Source of the DNA: Sphaerotilus sp.
GTDB lineage: Bacteria; Pseudomonadota; Gammaproteobacteria; Burkholderiales; Burkholderiaceae_C
Assembly: GCA_013299055.1 (NCBI GenBank)
Contig: JAAFKB010000034.1
Span: 1 to 39,622 of the forward strand
DNA: 39,622 nucleotides
Reading direction: 5' to 3'
The notes under the pieces are model-generated. The model did not search any database, had not been told where the DNA came from, and was given only the letters and a program-made list of their open reading frames with translations. The first letter of the stretch is position 1; the number at the start of each line of letters is the position of its first letter. This document shows positions 31,916 to 39,622 of this stretch, piece by piece. The position numbers were made by a program, and so were the translations under genes.

Positions 31916-32991
31916 GCGCAGCCACCCCCGCCCGGCAGCGCCTGCGCTGGACAGCCACGGTCGCCCTGGCGGGTGCGCTGGCCGGCCCCGCTGCGCTGGT
32001 CGCGGCCGCTCCACCGCCGGCCCCAGACATCCACGCCATCGTCAAGCGCATCCAGGACGCCGCCCTGCGCCGCAGCTTCGTGGGCACCTATGTGGTCAGC
32101 CACGGCGGCCACATGACCAGCGCGCGCATCACCCACTACTGCGATGGCCGTGACCAGATCGAGCGCATCGAGGCCCTCGACGGCCGGATGCGCCAGGTCT
32201 ACCGCCACAACGACACCGTCCACGTCTTCTGGCCCGGCACGCGCACCGCCCTGATCGAGCAGCGCGAACTCGTCGGCCGCTTTCCCGCCCCGCCACAGCC
32301 AGGCGACAGCGCCTCGCTCGACCAGTACGAGCTGCTCGCCGGCAGCGACGAGCGGGTGGCCGGCCACATGGCGCAGGTCGTGGTGTTCAAGCCGCGTGAC
32401 GCCCTGCGCTACGCGCGGCGGCTCTGGCTGGAGCGGCGCACGGGGCTGCTGCTGCGCTCGGACCTGCTGGGCGAGCGGGGTGAGGTGCTGGAATCGGCGT
32501 CGTTTTCAGAGCTGCAGCTGCAAGTCAAGCTCTCGCCACAGCCGCTGCTGCAGGACATGCACCGCCTGGACGGCTACAAGGTCAGCCGTCCGGTCTACAC
32601 CGCCACCACGCTCGACAGCGAGGGCTGGAGCCTGCGCGCGCCGGTGCCCGGTTTCGAGACACGCCAGGTGGTCCGCCGTCCGATGGGTCCGTGGGTGACC
32701 AAGACGGCCATGGCCACCGCCACGCCCCCCGCCAATGCAGCCAGCGACACTCCCGTTCACGCCCATGGCACCACGCTGCTGCAGGCCGTCTACAGCGACG
32801 GGCTGACCCACGTCTCCGTCTTCATCGAGCCGTTTGTCGCCGCCCAGCACAAACGCGAGACGCCTGCCACACTGGGCAGCACCAGCGCACTGAGCCGGCG
32901 GCATGGCGAGTGGTGGATCACCGCCGTCGGTGCCGTGCCGGTGGAGGCACTGCAACAATTCGTCGACAGCCTGGAACGCCGCAAGCCTTGA
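31912..32991 (+). CDS. rseB: Periplasmic sigma-E regulator RseB (MucB)
   Basis: Periplasmic protein of 359 aa that binds RseA and shields it from DegS; it senses mislocalised LPS and outer-membrane proteins. Signal peptide about 1-33 (TVALAGALAGPAALVAAA). The N-terminal LolA-like domain has RRSFVGTYVVSHGGHMTSAR, then DGRDQIERIEALDGRMRQV and YRHNDTVHVFWPGT. The C-terminal domain has LLQAVYSDGLTHVSVFIEPF and GEWWITAVGAVPVEALQQF. Coupled to rseA by ATGA. An open frame beginning upstream at 31411 lies inside rseA in another frame and is not real. Confidence 0.92.
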   Translation: MSAATPARQRLRWTATVALAGALAGPAALVAAAPPPAPDIHAIVKRIQDAALRRSFVGTYVVSHGGHMTSARITHYCDGRDQIERIEALDGRMRQVYRHNDTVHVFWPGTRTALIEQRELVGRFPAPPQPGDSASLDQYELLAGSDERVAGHMAQVVVFKPRDALRYARRLWLERRTGLLLRSDLLGERGEVLESASFSELQLQVKLSPQPLLQDMHRLDGYKVSRPVYTATTLDSEGWSLRAPVPGFETRQVVRRPMGPWVTKTAMATATPPANAASDTPVHAHGTTLLQAVYSDGLTHVSVFIEPFVAAQHKRETPATLGSTSALSRRHGEWWITAVGAVPVEALQQFVDSLERRKP

Positions 32992-33054
32992 GATCGGTGC
33001 ACTGCAGCCCGATCTCTGCCCCATCTCGACTGCACAGGAACACTGGAACCCACC

Positions 33055-34620
33055 ATGCCCGAGTCCTCTTCCTCTGTACGCACCGCTTCGCGCCGCGGGT
33101 TGTTCGCCGCGGCCGCGCTGCTCGGCGCCGTCGGCCTGACCACCACCCTGGTGAGCCACCGCGACGCCACCGCGCAGTCGGCTGCACCCGCCGCTGCACA
33201 GGTCGCCACGCCCGCCACCGCTGGCTCGCCGATGGTCCGTGGCCTGCCCGACTTCGCCGACCTGGTCGAGCAGGTCGGCCCCGCCGTCGTCAACATCCGC
33301 ACCGCCACCAAGGCGCCCCTCAGCGCCCGTGGCCAGGAAGGCGGACCGGACGCCGAGATGCAGGAGTTCTTCCGCCGCTTCTTCGGCATCCCGATTCCGC
33401 GCCAGCAGGATCCGCGCCGTGGTCAGCCCCAGCCCCAGCCCGAGGAAGGCGAGGGCAGCGACAGCACGCCGCGCGGCGTCGGCTCCGGCTTCATCGTCTC
33501 CGGCGACGGGCTGGTGATGACCAATGCCCACGTCGTCGAAGGCGCCGACGAGGTGATCGTGCGGCTGACCGACAAGCGTGAGTTCAAGGCCAAGGTGGTC
33601 GGCGCCGACAAGCGCACCGACGTGGCCGTGCTCAAGATCGAGGCCAGCGGTCTGCCCAGCGTGCGCTTCGGCAACGTGGACCGGCTGCGGGTGGGCGAAT
33701 GGGTGATCGCCATCGGCTCGCCCTTCGACCTCGACAACACCGTCACCGCCGGCATCGTCAGCGCCAAGGCGCGCGACACCGGCGAGATCCTGCCCTTCAT
33801 CCAGACGGATGTCGCCATCAACCCCGGCAACTCGGGCGGCCCGCTGATCAACCTGCGTGGCGAGGTGGTGGGCATCAACTCGCAGATCTACAGCCGCTCG
33901 GGCGGCTACATGGGCATCTCGTTCGCCATCCCCATCGACGAGGCGACCCGCGTGGCCGACCAGCTCAAGCGCAACGGGCGGGTGGTGCGTGGGCGCATCG
34001 GCGTGCAGATCGGCGAAGTGACCAAGGACGTGGCCGAGTCGCTCGGGCTGCCCAAGGCGACGGGGGCGCTGATCCGCTCGGTCGAGCCGGGCGGTCCTGC
34101 CGAGAAGGCGGGGCTGGAGGCCGGCGACATCGTGACGCGCTTCGACGGCAAGCCGGTGGAGAAGTTCAGCGACCTGCCGCGCCTGGTCGGCAACACCGCG
34201 CCGGGCAGCAAGAGCACGCTGCAGGTGCTGCGCCGCGGGGCCGTGCGGGACTTGGGCGTCACCGTGGCCGAGCTGGAACCCGAAGCCCGCGCCAGCGCCC
34301 AGCGCGGCAAGGCCGAGCCCAAGGCCCCGCCCGCGAGCACCCAGGTCGCCGCACTGGGCCTGGCCGTCACCGACCTCAGCGCCGAGCAGCGCAAGGAACT
34401 CAAGCTCAAGGGCGGCGTGCTGATCGCCACGGCGGAAGGCCCTGCGGCGCGGGCGGGGCTGCAGGAGGGCGATCTGGTGCTGGCCGTGGGCAACAGCGAA
34501 GTCTCCGACGCCCGCCAGTTCGAGGCCCTGGTGGGCAAGCTCGACCGCAGCCGCCCCGTCAGCCTGCTGGTACGCCGCGGCGACGCGGCGCAGTACGTGG
34601 TGATCCGCCCCAGCCGCTGA
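33055..34620 (+). CDS. mucD: Do-family periplasmic serine protease/chaperone MucD (DegP-like)
   Basis: Protein-quality-control protease of 521 aa. Catalytic triad His159 (TNAHVVEGADE), Asp189 (KRTDVAVLKI) and Ser260 (INPGNSGGPL). Two PDZ domains follow: about 305-390 (GRIGVQIGEVTKDVAESLGL) and about 425-515 (KLKGGVLIATAEGPAARAGL). The N-terminal signal contains ASRRGLFAAAALLGAVGL, a twin-arginine-like pattern rather than a plain Sec signal, with a cleavage-like ATA-QS. A Pro/Gln/Glu-rich loop (about 122-140) precedes the protease core. Last gene of the sigma-E operon; MucD in Pseudomonas removes inducers of sigma-E. Confidence 0.93.
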   Translation: MPESSSSVRTASRRGLFAAAALLGAVGLTTTLVSHRDATAQSAAPAAAQVATPATAGSPMVRGLPDFADLVEQVGPAVVNIRTATKAPLSARGQEGGPDAEMQEFFRRFFGIPIPRQQDPRRGQPQPQPEEGEGSDSTPRGVGSGFIVSGDGLVMTNAHVVEGADEVIVRLTDKREFKAKVVGADKRTDVAVLKIEASGLPSVRFGNVDRLRVGEWVIAIGSPFDLDNTVTAGIVSAKARDTGEILPFIQTDVAINPGNSGGPLINLRGEVVGINSQIYSRSGGYMGISFAIPIDEATRVADQLKRNGRVVRGRIGVQIGEVTKDVAESLGLPKATGALIRSVEPGGPAEKAGLEAGDIVTRFDGKPVEKFSDLPRLVGNTAPGSKSTLQVLRRGAVRDLGVTVAELEPEARASAQRGKAEPKAPPASTQVAALGLAVTDLSAEQRKELKLKGGVLIATAEGPAARAGLQEGDLVLAVGNSEVSDARQFEALVGKLDRSRPVSLLVRRGDAAQYVVIRPSR

Positions 34621-34624
34621 GTGC

Positions 34625-34654
34625 GGATCGGCCGCCCGCGCGGGCGGCCGATCC
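34625..34654. repeat. Perfect 30-bp palindrome after mucD
   Basis: A perfectly self-complementary sequence with half-site GGATCGGCCGCCCGC, beginning 5 bp after the mucD stop. As RNA it could fold into a long GC-rich stem (the central bases forming a small loop); as DNA it is a fully symmetric site. There is no T-run after it, so a Rho-independent role alone is unlikely. Confidence 0.75.
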
Positions 34655-34657
34655 CGC

Positions 34658-34663
34658 TACAAT
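34658..34663 (+). promoter_or_regulatory. Possible -10 box upstream of lepA
   Basis: TACAAT, identical to the box before the wza-like gene, just after the 30-bp palindrome. No consensus -35 is seen; the -35 position falls inside the palindrome. A transcript from here would meet an intrinsic terminator about 70 nt later, before lepA. Confidence 0.35.
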
Positions 34664-34704
34664 CGCCCGCTCGCCAGACAGGTCGTTGCCTAGCACCCTG
34701 CTGG

Positions 34705-34737
34705 AAGGCGCGTCAACGCAGGACGTGCCTTTTTTTT
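34705..34737 (+). terminator. Intrinsic terminator/attenuator before lepA
   Basis: AAGGCGCGTC (34705-34714) pairs with GACGTGCCTT (34722-34731) through ten pairs including one G-U, with a 7-nt loop, followed by eight T (34730-34737). It ends 42 nt before the lepA start. It may close the sigma-E/mucD transcript, or control read-through into lepA, as no promoter is seen between it and lepA. Confidence 0.75.
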
Positions 34738-34779
34738 GCCGCCGACCGCGCAGGCACCCCGCGCACCTGACCCCGCCCC

Positions 34780-36588
34780 ATGGACCACATCCGAAATTTT
34801 TCCATCATCGCCCACATCGACCACGGCAAGAGCACGCTGGCCGACCGCCTCATCCAGCGTTGCGGGGGCCTGAGCGACCGCGAGATGGAAGCGCAGGTGC
34901 TCGACTCGATGGACATCGAGCGCGAGCGTGGCATCACGATCAAGGCCCAGACCGCCGCCCTGCAGTACAAGGCACAGAACGGCGAGGTCTACCACCTCAA
35001 CCTGATCGACACCCCCGGACACGTCGACTTCTCGTATGAGGTCAGCCGCTCGCTGTCGGCCTGCGAAGGTGCGCTGCTGGTGGTCGACGCCAGCCAGGGC
35101 GTGGAGGCGCAGACGGTGGCCAACTGCTACACCGCGCTCGAACTGGGCGTGCTGGTGGTGCCGGTGCTCAACAAGATGGACCTGGCGAGCGCCGACCCCG
35201 ACAACGCCAAGGCCGAGATCGAGGACGTGATCGGCATCGACGCCGACGACGCCATCCCCTGCTCGGCCAAGACCGGCATGGGCATCGACGAGATCCTGGA
35301 AGCCGTCATCGCCCGCATGCCCCCGCCCCAGGGCGACCCGGACGGCCCGCCGCGCGCCATGATCATCGACGCCTGGTTCGACAACTACGTCGGCGTGGTG
35401 ATGCTGGTGCGCATGGTCGATGGCGCGCTGCACAAGCACGAGCGCATCCGCCTGATGGCCACCAACACGGTCTACCCGATCGACCACCTGGGCGTCTTCA
35501 CCCCCAAGAGCGAGAGCCGCGAGCGCCTGCGCGCCGGCGAGGTGGGATTCCTGATCTGCGGCATCAAGGAGCTGGCCTCGGCCAAGGTCGGCGACACGGT
35601 GACGCTGGACAAGAAGCTGCCCAACAACGCCGGCCCCGCCACGCAGGCCCTGCCCGGCTTCAAGGAAATCCAGCCGCAGGTCTTCGCCGGCCTCTACCCG
35701 TCCGAGTCGAGCGAGTACGAGCAGCTGCGCGATGCGCTGGAAAAGCTCAAGCTCAACGACAGCTCGCTGCGCTACGAACCGGAAGTCTCGCAGGCGCTGG
35801 GCTTCGGCTTCCGCTGCGGCTTCCTGGGCCTGCTGCACATGGAGATCGTGCAGGAGCGGCTGGAGCGCGAGTTCGACCAGGACCTGGTCACGACTGCGCC
35901 CAGCGTGGTCTACGAGGTCGAGCTGAACGACGGCACGGTGCTGGAGGTCGAGAATCCCAGCAAGATGCCCGACGTGGGCCGCATGGCCGAGATCCGCGAG
36001 CCGATCGTCACGGTGCATCTGTACATGCCGCAGGACTACGTCGGCCCGGTGATGACGCTGGCCAACCAGAAGCGTGGCGTGCAGCTCAACATGGCCTACC
36101 ACGGCAAGCAGGTCATGCTCACCTACGAGCTGCCGCTGGCCGAGATCGTGCTGGACTTCTTCGACAAGCTCAAGTCCGTGTCGCGGGGCTACGCCTCGAT
36201 GGACTACGAGTTCAAGGAATACCGCGCCGCCGACGTGGTCAAGGTCGACATCCTGATCAACGGCGACCGCGTGGACCCGCTGGCCATGATCGTCCACCGC
36301 GCCCAGAGCCAGTACCGCGGCCGCGCCGTGGTGGCCAAGATGCGCACGCTGATCCCGCGCCAGATGTACGACGTGGCCATCCAGGCGTCGATCGGCGCGA
36401 ACATCATCGCCCGCGAGGATGTCAAGGCATTGCGCAAGAACGTGCTGGCAAAATGCTACGGCGGCGACATCAGCCGCAAGCGCAAGCTGCTGGAGAAGCA
36501 GAAGGCCGGCAAGAAGCGCATGAAGCAGATCGGCTCGGTCGAGGTGCCGCAGGAAGCCTTCCTGGCCATCCTGCAGGTCGACGACTGA
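34780..36588 (+). CDS. lepA: Elongation factor 4 (LepA)
   Basis: Ribosome-associated GTPase of 602 aa, promoting initiation/elongation under stress and possibly back-translocation. G motifs: [15 protein letters not shown] (G1, 11-25), RGITIKAQ (G2), DTPGHVDF (G3), NKMD (G4) and CSAKTG (G5). Domains III-V are complete, and the LepA-specific C-terminal domain ends [19 protein letters not shown], then [13 protein letters not shown]. Full length. It precedes lepB as in most proteobacteria. The leader contains an intrinsic terminator, so expression may be attenuated. Confidence 0.97.
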   Translation: MDHIRNFSIIAHIDHGKSTLADRLIQRCGGLSDREMEAQVLDSMDIERERGITIKAQTAALQYKAQNGEVYHLNLIDTPGHVDFSYEVSRSLSACEGALLVVDASQGVEAQTVANCYTALELGVLVVPVLNKMDLASADPDNAKAEIEDVIGIDADDAIPCSAKTGMGIDEILEAVIARMPPPQGDPDGPPRAMIIDAWFDNYVGVVMLVRMVDGALHKHERIRLMATNTVYPIDHLGVFTPKSESRERLRAGEVGFLICGIKELASAKVGDTVTLDKKLPNNAGPATQALPGFKEIQPQVFAGLYPSESSEYEQLRDALEKLKLNDSSLRYEPEVSQALGFGFRCGFLGLLHMEIVQERLEREFDQDLVTTAPSVVYEVELNDGTVLEVENPSKMPDVGRMAEIREPIVTVHLYMPQDYVGPVMTLANQKRGVQLNMAYHGKQVMLTYELPLAEIVLDFFDKLKSVSRGYASMDYEFKEYRAADVVKVDILINGDRVDPLAMIVHRAQSQYRGRAVVAKMRTLIPRQMYDVAIQASIGANIIAREDVKALRKNVLAKCYGGDISRKRKLLEKQKAGKKRMKQIGSVEVPQEAFLAILQVDD

Positions 36589-36618
36589 GCGGCCCGGGCG
36601 CCTCATCCCCCGCTTTTT
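36588..36618 (+). terminator. Weak terminator-like hairpin after lepA
   Basis: AGCGG (36588-36592) can pair with CCGCT (36610-36614), followed by TTTT. The stem is only 5 bp with a 17-nt loop, so it would be partial at best; lepA and lepB are probably still co-transcribed. Just after it lie three CCACT units (36621-36635), an ordinary short repeat. Confidence 0.25.
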
Positions 36619-36654
36619 CTCCACTCCACTCCACTCCACCCAACCGGACGAACG

Positions 36655-37626
36655 ATGGGCCTCCTCACCGGCATCCTCTACGCCTGCCTCGCCTTCTTTG
36701 GCACGGGCTGGTACCTGGGCAACTGGAGCGGCAACTTCTCGCTGCTGCTGTTCATCCTGACCGTCGTCACCGCCGCGTACTGGCTGGCCGAGCGGTTCGT
36801 GTTCCTGCCCCGCCGCCTGGCCGCTGCCGAGCAGCTGACCCAGCAGGACGGCGCGCGCCGGGCCGAACTCGCCCGCCTGGGCATCGACAAGGTGGACACC
36901 GACATCGAGCCGGCCCGCCAGCGCCTGCTCGCCCAGCCCTGGTGGCTCGACTGGACCGCCGGCCTGTTCCCGGTGATCCTGATGGTGTTCCTGCTGCGCT
37001 CGTTCCTGTTCGAGCCGTTCAAGATCCCGTCCGGCTCGATGATCCCGACGCTGGAGATCGGCGACCTGATCCTGGTGAACAAGTTCCACTACGGCGTGCG
37101 CATCCCGGTGGTCAACAAGAAGGTCGTGCCGCTGAACGATCCGAAGCGCGGCGACGTGATGGTGTTCCGCTACCCGGTCGATCCGGGCATCGACTTCATC
37201 AAGCGGGTCGTGGCCATCCCCGGTGACGAGGTGGCCTACCTCAACCAGAAGCTCTATCTCAACGGCAAGCTCGCCCCGCTGCAGCAGCTCGACGACTACT
37301 ACGACGAGGACCGCCGCACCTACTCGCGCCAGTTCCGCGAGGACGTGGGCGACGGCGTGACGCACCGCCTGCTGGTCGATCCGCAGCAGCCGTCGAGCTA
37401 CGGCATGCGCGCCCGACAGTTTCCCGGCCATGAAAACTGCAGTTACACCGCCGAGGGTGTCACCTGCAAGGTTCCTGCGGGACACTACTTCGTGATGGGC
37501 GACAACCGCGACAACTCCGAGGATTCGCGCTTCTGGGGCTTCGTGCCGGACGAGAACATCGTCGGCCGGGCCTTCTTCGTGTGGATGAACTTCGGCAGCC
37601 TGCAGCGCATCGGCCCGTTCCATTGA
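36655..37626 (+). CDS. lepB: Signal peptidase I
   Basis: Inner-membrane protease of 323 aa that removes Sec signal peptides on the periplasmic face. Two N-terminal helices (about 3-20 and 24-43), a cytoplasmic Arg-rich loop, then a membrane helix near 100-117. Catalytic Ser128 in IPSGSMIPTLEIGD and Lys183 in DFIKRVVAIPGDEVAYLNQK; box E is MGDNRDNSEDSRFWGFV. Full length and normal. Start ATG has only a weak GGACG upstream, so translation may depend partly on lepA. Confidence 0.96.
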   Translation: MGLLTGILYACLAFFGTGWYLGNWSGNFSLLLFILTVVTAAYWLAERFVFLPRRLAAAEQLTQQDGARRAELARLGIDKVDTDIEPARQRLLAQPWWLDWTAGLFPVILMVFLLRSFLFEPFKIPSGSMIPTLEIGDLILVNKFHYGVRIPVVNKKVVPLNDPKRGDVMVFRYPVDPGIDFIKRVVAIPGDEVAYLNQKLYLNGKLAPLQQLDDYYDEDRRTYSRQFREDVGDGVTHRLLVDPQQPSSYGMRARQFPGHENCSYTAEGVTCKVPAGHYFVMGDNRDNSEDSRFWGFVPDENIVGRAFFVWMNFGSLQRIGPFH

Positions 37627-37657
37627 CTACCTGTCTCCCCCGTCGAGGAGTTCCGTG

Positions 37658-38044
37658 ATGACCGTTCATCCCCGTCCGACCCGCGCCGCCTGCTGGCCAG
37701 CCCGGCAGCGTGGCGTCACGCTGCTGGGCCTGGTGTTCTGGGCCGTGCTGCTCTCGATGGCCGCCCTGGTCACGATGCGCGTGCTGCCGACGGTCAACGA
37801 ATTCGCCACCATCAAGCGGGTGGTGAGCAAGATCGCGGTGGAAGGCGGCAGCACCGTGCCCGAGATCCGCGCCGCTTTCGAGCGCGCCAAGGGGGTCGAA
37901 TACGCCATCCAGTCGATTTCCGGCAAGGATCTGGACGTGACCAAGGACAATGACCGCATCGTCGTGGCCTTTGCCTACGACAAGGAAATCGAACTCTTCG
38001 GTCCCGTCTCCCTGCTCATCAAGTACCGCGGCCAGTCGCAATGA
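37658..38044 (+). CDS. DUF4845 family membrane protein
   Basis: Protein of 128 aa found between lepB and rnc in many beta- and gammaproteobacteria; function unknown. One hydrophobic segment (about 19-42, RGVTLLGLVFWAVLLSM) is followed by a small soluble domain with TIKRVVSKIAVEGGSTVPEI and YDKEIELFGPVSLLIKYRG. The start of the helix resembles a type IV prepilin N-terminus (RG-VTLLGL) but lacks the usual Glu5. ATG 37658 is favoured over GTG 37655 because GAGGAG (37645-37650) is then 7 nt away. Confidence 0.85.
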   Translation: MTVHPRPTRAACWPARQRGVTLLGLVFWAVLLSMAALVTMRVLPTVNEFATIKRVVSKIAVEGGSTVPEIRAAFERAKGVEYAIQSISGKDLDVTKDNDRIVVAFAYDKEIELFGPVSLLIKYRGQSQ

Positions 38045-38059
38045 GGCGACATTGCCCGC

Positions 38060-38785
38060 GTGCCCCGCGTTGCCGAAAGCCCTGCGTTGAATCCGTCGCT
38101 CCTGTCCCCTGCCCTTGAAGCCCTCTGCCTGCGCCTGGGCCACACGTTCCGCCAGCGCGACCTGCTGCTGCGCGCCGTCACCCACCGCAGCTTTGGTGCC
38201 GACCACTACGAACGGCTCGAATTCCTCGGGGATTCGGTGCTGAACATGGCCGTCTCCGACCTGCTGTACGACCAGTACGACGACTCCCCGGAAGGCGACC
38301 TGACCCGCATCCGTGCCCACCTGGTGCGCCAGGACATGCTGCACCGCATCGCGCTGTCGCTGGACCTGCAGGCGGTGCTGCGCCTGTCGGACGGCGAGGC
38401 GCGCGGAGGGGGGGCGCAGCGGCCGTCGATCCTGGCCGACACGCTCGAAGCCCTCATCGGGGCGGTCTACCGCGATGCCGGCTTCGAGGCGGCAGAGGCC
38501 CTGGTGCGCCGCCTGTTCGAACCGCTGATCTCCGAGACCGCCACCCAGTCCTGGGGCAAGGACGCCAAGACCCAGCTCCAGGAATGGCTGCAGGCACGCC
38601 GCCAGAGCGTCCCCGAGTACCGCATCGAGGCCACCCGTGGCCGTGCGCACGACCAGACCTTCGTGGTCGTGTGCAGCCTTGCCGGCTCCAGCGTGCAGGC
38701 CCGTGGCGAAGGCCGCTCGCGCCGCGCCGCCGAACAGGAAGCCGCACGCCTGGTCCTCGAACAACTGTGCACCACCCCAGAATGA
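38060..38785 (+). CDS. rnc: Ribonuclease III
   Basis: Double-strand-specific RNA endonuclease of 241 aa that processes rRNA and regulates mRNAs. The catalytic domain has the signature [20 protein letters not shown] (Glu and Asp binding Mg) and [19 protein letters not shown] with the second acidic pair. The C-terminal dsRNA-binding domain is seen at about 160-235 ([20 protein letters not shown] and [20 protein letters not shown]). GTG at 38060 is used; TTG at 38087 is also possible, since the first nine residues are not conserved. The stop overlaps era by ATGA, a usual rnc-era coupling. Confidence 0.95.
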   Translation: MPRVAESPALNPSLLSPALEALCLRLGHTFRQRDLLLRAVTHRSFGADHYERLEFLGDSVLNMAVSDLLYDQYDDSPEGDLTRIRAHLVRQDMLHRIALSLDLQAVLRLSDGEARGGGAQRPSILADTLEALIGAVYRDAGFEAAEALVRRLFEPLISETATQSWGKDAKTQLQEWLQARRQSVPEYRIEATRGRAHDQTFVVVCSLAGSSVQARGEGRSRRAAEQEAARLVLEQLCTTPE

Positions 38786-39622
38786 CCACACCCTCCAAGC
38801 CCCACGCGGCCACCCTGCCCGACGACCTGCTCGATCCGGTCGACGAATTTGCCGACGAGGACGGTCTGAACGACGCGCTGGTCGAACTCGACGACGACGG
38901 CCAGCCCATCGTGGACGGCGACGACGAAGAGGAGGACGACCTCGGGGAAGACGCCGACGCACTCGCCTACGACGCGCCGGACCTCGACGCCATGCTCAAG
39001 GCTGCCGTCGGCTCCAACGACGGCGACCGCCGCTGCGGCCTGATCGCCATCGTCGGCCGCCCGAACGTGGGCAAGTCCACGCTGCTGAACACGCTGATCG
39101 GCCAGAAGGTCAGCATCACCTCGCGCAAGGCGCAGACCACCCGCCACCGCATCACCGGCATCTCGACCCAGGCCGACACGCAGTACGTCTTCGTGGACAC
39201 CCCCGGCTTCCAGACCACCCACACCAGCCGTGGCACCTCGGCCCTGAACCGCAACCTGAACAAGACGGTGCAGTCGGTGCTGGGGGATGTGGATGTGGTG
39301 CTGTTCGTGGTGGACGCCGGGCGCTTCAACCCGGCCGACGCCAAGGTGCTGTCGCTGATCCCGCCGGGCAAGCCGACCTTCCTGATCGCCAACAAGCTCG
39401 ACCTGATTCAGCGCCGCTCGGACCTGCTCCCTTGGCTGCAGCAGATGCAGACCAGGCACGCCTTCGCCGAGTTCGTGCCCCTGACCGCCACCCGCAAGGA
39501 CGACACCCAGCGCCTGCTGGACATCATCCGCCCCTACCTGCCCGAGCAGCCCTGGTACTACGACGCGGACGCGCTGACCGACCGCAGCGACAAGTTCCTG
39601 GCGGCCGAGCTGATCCGCGAGA
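38782..39622 (+). CDS. era: GTPase Era with acidic N-terminal extension (3' end outside window)
   Basis: Essential GTPase that binds 16S rRNA during 30S assembly. The frame is open to the right edge, so the KH RNA-binding domain is cut off. G motifs: GRPNVGKST (92-100, G1), [12 protein letters not shown] (G2 region), DTPGFQ (G3), NKLD (G4) and PLTATRKD (G5 region). In E. coli G1 begins at residue 15; here about 77 extra residues precede it. They are very acidic: 27 Asp/Glu in the first 70, with [16 protein letters not shown], and almost no basic residues. The ATG overlaps the rnc stop. An internal ATG at 38992 (residue 71) would give a normal-length protein, so the true start needs protein data. 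Confidence 0.93.
   Translation, partial: MTTPSKPHAATLPDDLLDPVDEFADEDGLNDALVELDDDGQPIVDGDDEEEDDLGEDADALAYDAPDLDAMLKAAVGSNDGDRRCGLIAIVGRPNVGKSTLLNTLIGQKVSITSRKAQTTRHRITGISTQADTQYVFVDTPGFQTTHTSRGTSALNRNLNKTVQSVLGDVDVVLFVVDAGRFNPADAKVLSLIPPGKPTFLIANKLDLIQRRSDLLPWLQQMQTRHAFAEFVPLTATRKDDTQRLLDIIRPYLPEQPWYYDADALTDRSDKFLAAELIRE

Noticed and set aside
36621-36640. CCACT repeats before lepB as a regulatory repeat
   Set aside because: Only three units plus a partial in a short gap; nothing distinguishes it from chance in C-rich sequence.
34690-37623. 977-codon minus-strand open frame opposite lepA and lepB
   Set aside because: It is antisense to two well-conserved genes. The protein is His/Val/Asp-rich with no motif, as expected when the opposite strand is GC-rich at third positions.
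1-39622. CRISPR arrays, tRNA/rRNA genes, transposases, phage genes or a toxin-antitoxin pair
   Set aside because: No regularly spaced repeats, cloverleaf-like genes or recombinase motifs were seen while reading both strands.

Overview
The window comes from a high-GC betaproteobacterium, most likely of the order Burkholderiales. The basis is the strong G/C bias at third codon positions, the protein sequences of LepA, RpoE and the Fab enzymes, and two conserved gene orders: maf/yceD-rpmF-plsX-fabHDG-acpP-fabF followed by rpoE-rseA-rseB-mucD-lepA-lepB-rnc-era. A Leptothrix/Sphaerotilus/Rubrivivax-type genus is a guess. I see no tRNA, rRNA, CRISPR array, insertion sequence or phage gene.

Region 1 (1-20,560) is a surface-polysaccharide locus. 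It opens with the 3' end of a heptosyltransferase (waaC, + strand) that converges on an 18-gene minus-strand block. Read in transcription order, the block holds: sugar-nucleotide supply (manC, rfbB, rfbD, rfbA, rfbC); export and chain-length proteins (an unusually large Wza-like porin and a Wzz-like protein); an AT-rich hexapeptide acyltransferase; two tandem DegT/DnrJ-family sugar aminotransferases; a Wzx-type flippase; a second acyltransferase; an FnlA/WbjB-type UDP-HexNAc dehydratase; a GT2; a Wzy-type polymerase or ligase; a GT4; another GT2; and a WecA-type initiating phosphoglycosyltransferase. This is nearly a full Wzx/Wzy pathway for a polymer probably containing rhamnose and amino sugars. 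No Wzc/Wzb kinase-phosphatase pair is present in the window. Several genes are joined by 4-nt ATGA/GTGA overlaps.

Region 2 (20,561-23,711) holds rhlE (DEAD-box helicase, +), which abuts a convergent RsmI-like methyltransferase with no spacer, followed by a YceF-type Maf pyrophosphatase. Region 3 (23,754-30,128) is the fatty-acid synthesis cluster, which includes ribosomal protein L32. Region 4 (30,165-34,620) is the envelope-stress sigma-E operon, preceded by a small YgfX-like membrane protein. Region 5 (34,780-39,622) holds lepA, lepB, a DUF4845 gene, rnc and the start of era.

I did not find a clearly new system. The observations most worth following up are: the first DegT paralogue has arginine where the PLP-binding lysine should be, and sits next to an intact paralogue; a roughly 1-kb AT-rich block has boundaries that fall inside its two flanking genes; a promoter-like box and an intrinsic terminator lie in series upstream of lepA; Era carries an acidic N-terminal extension of about 77 residues; and several promoters appear to give leaderless or nearly leaderless mRNAs. 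Promoters and operators were called by eye and are tentative.
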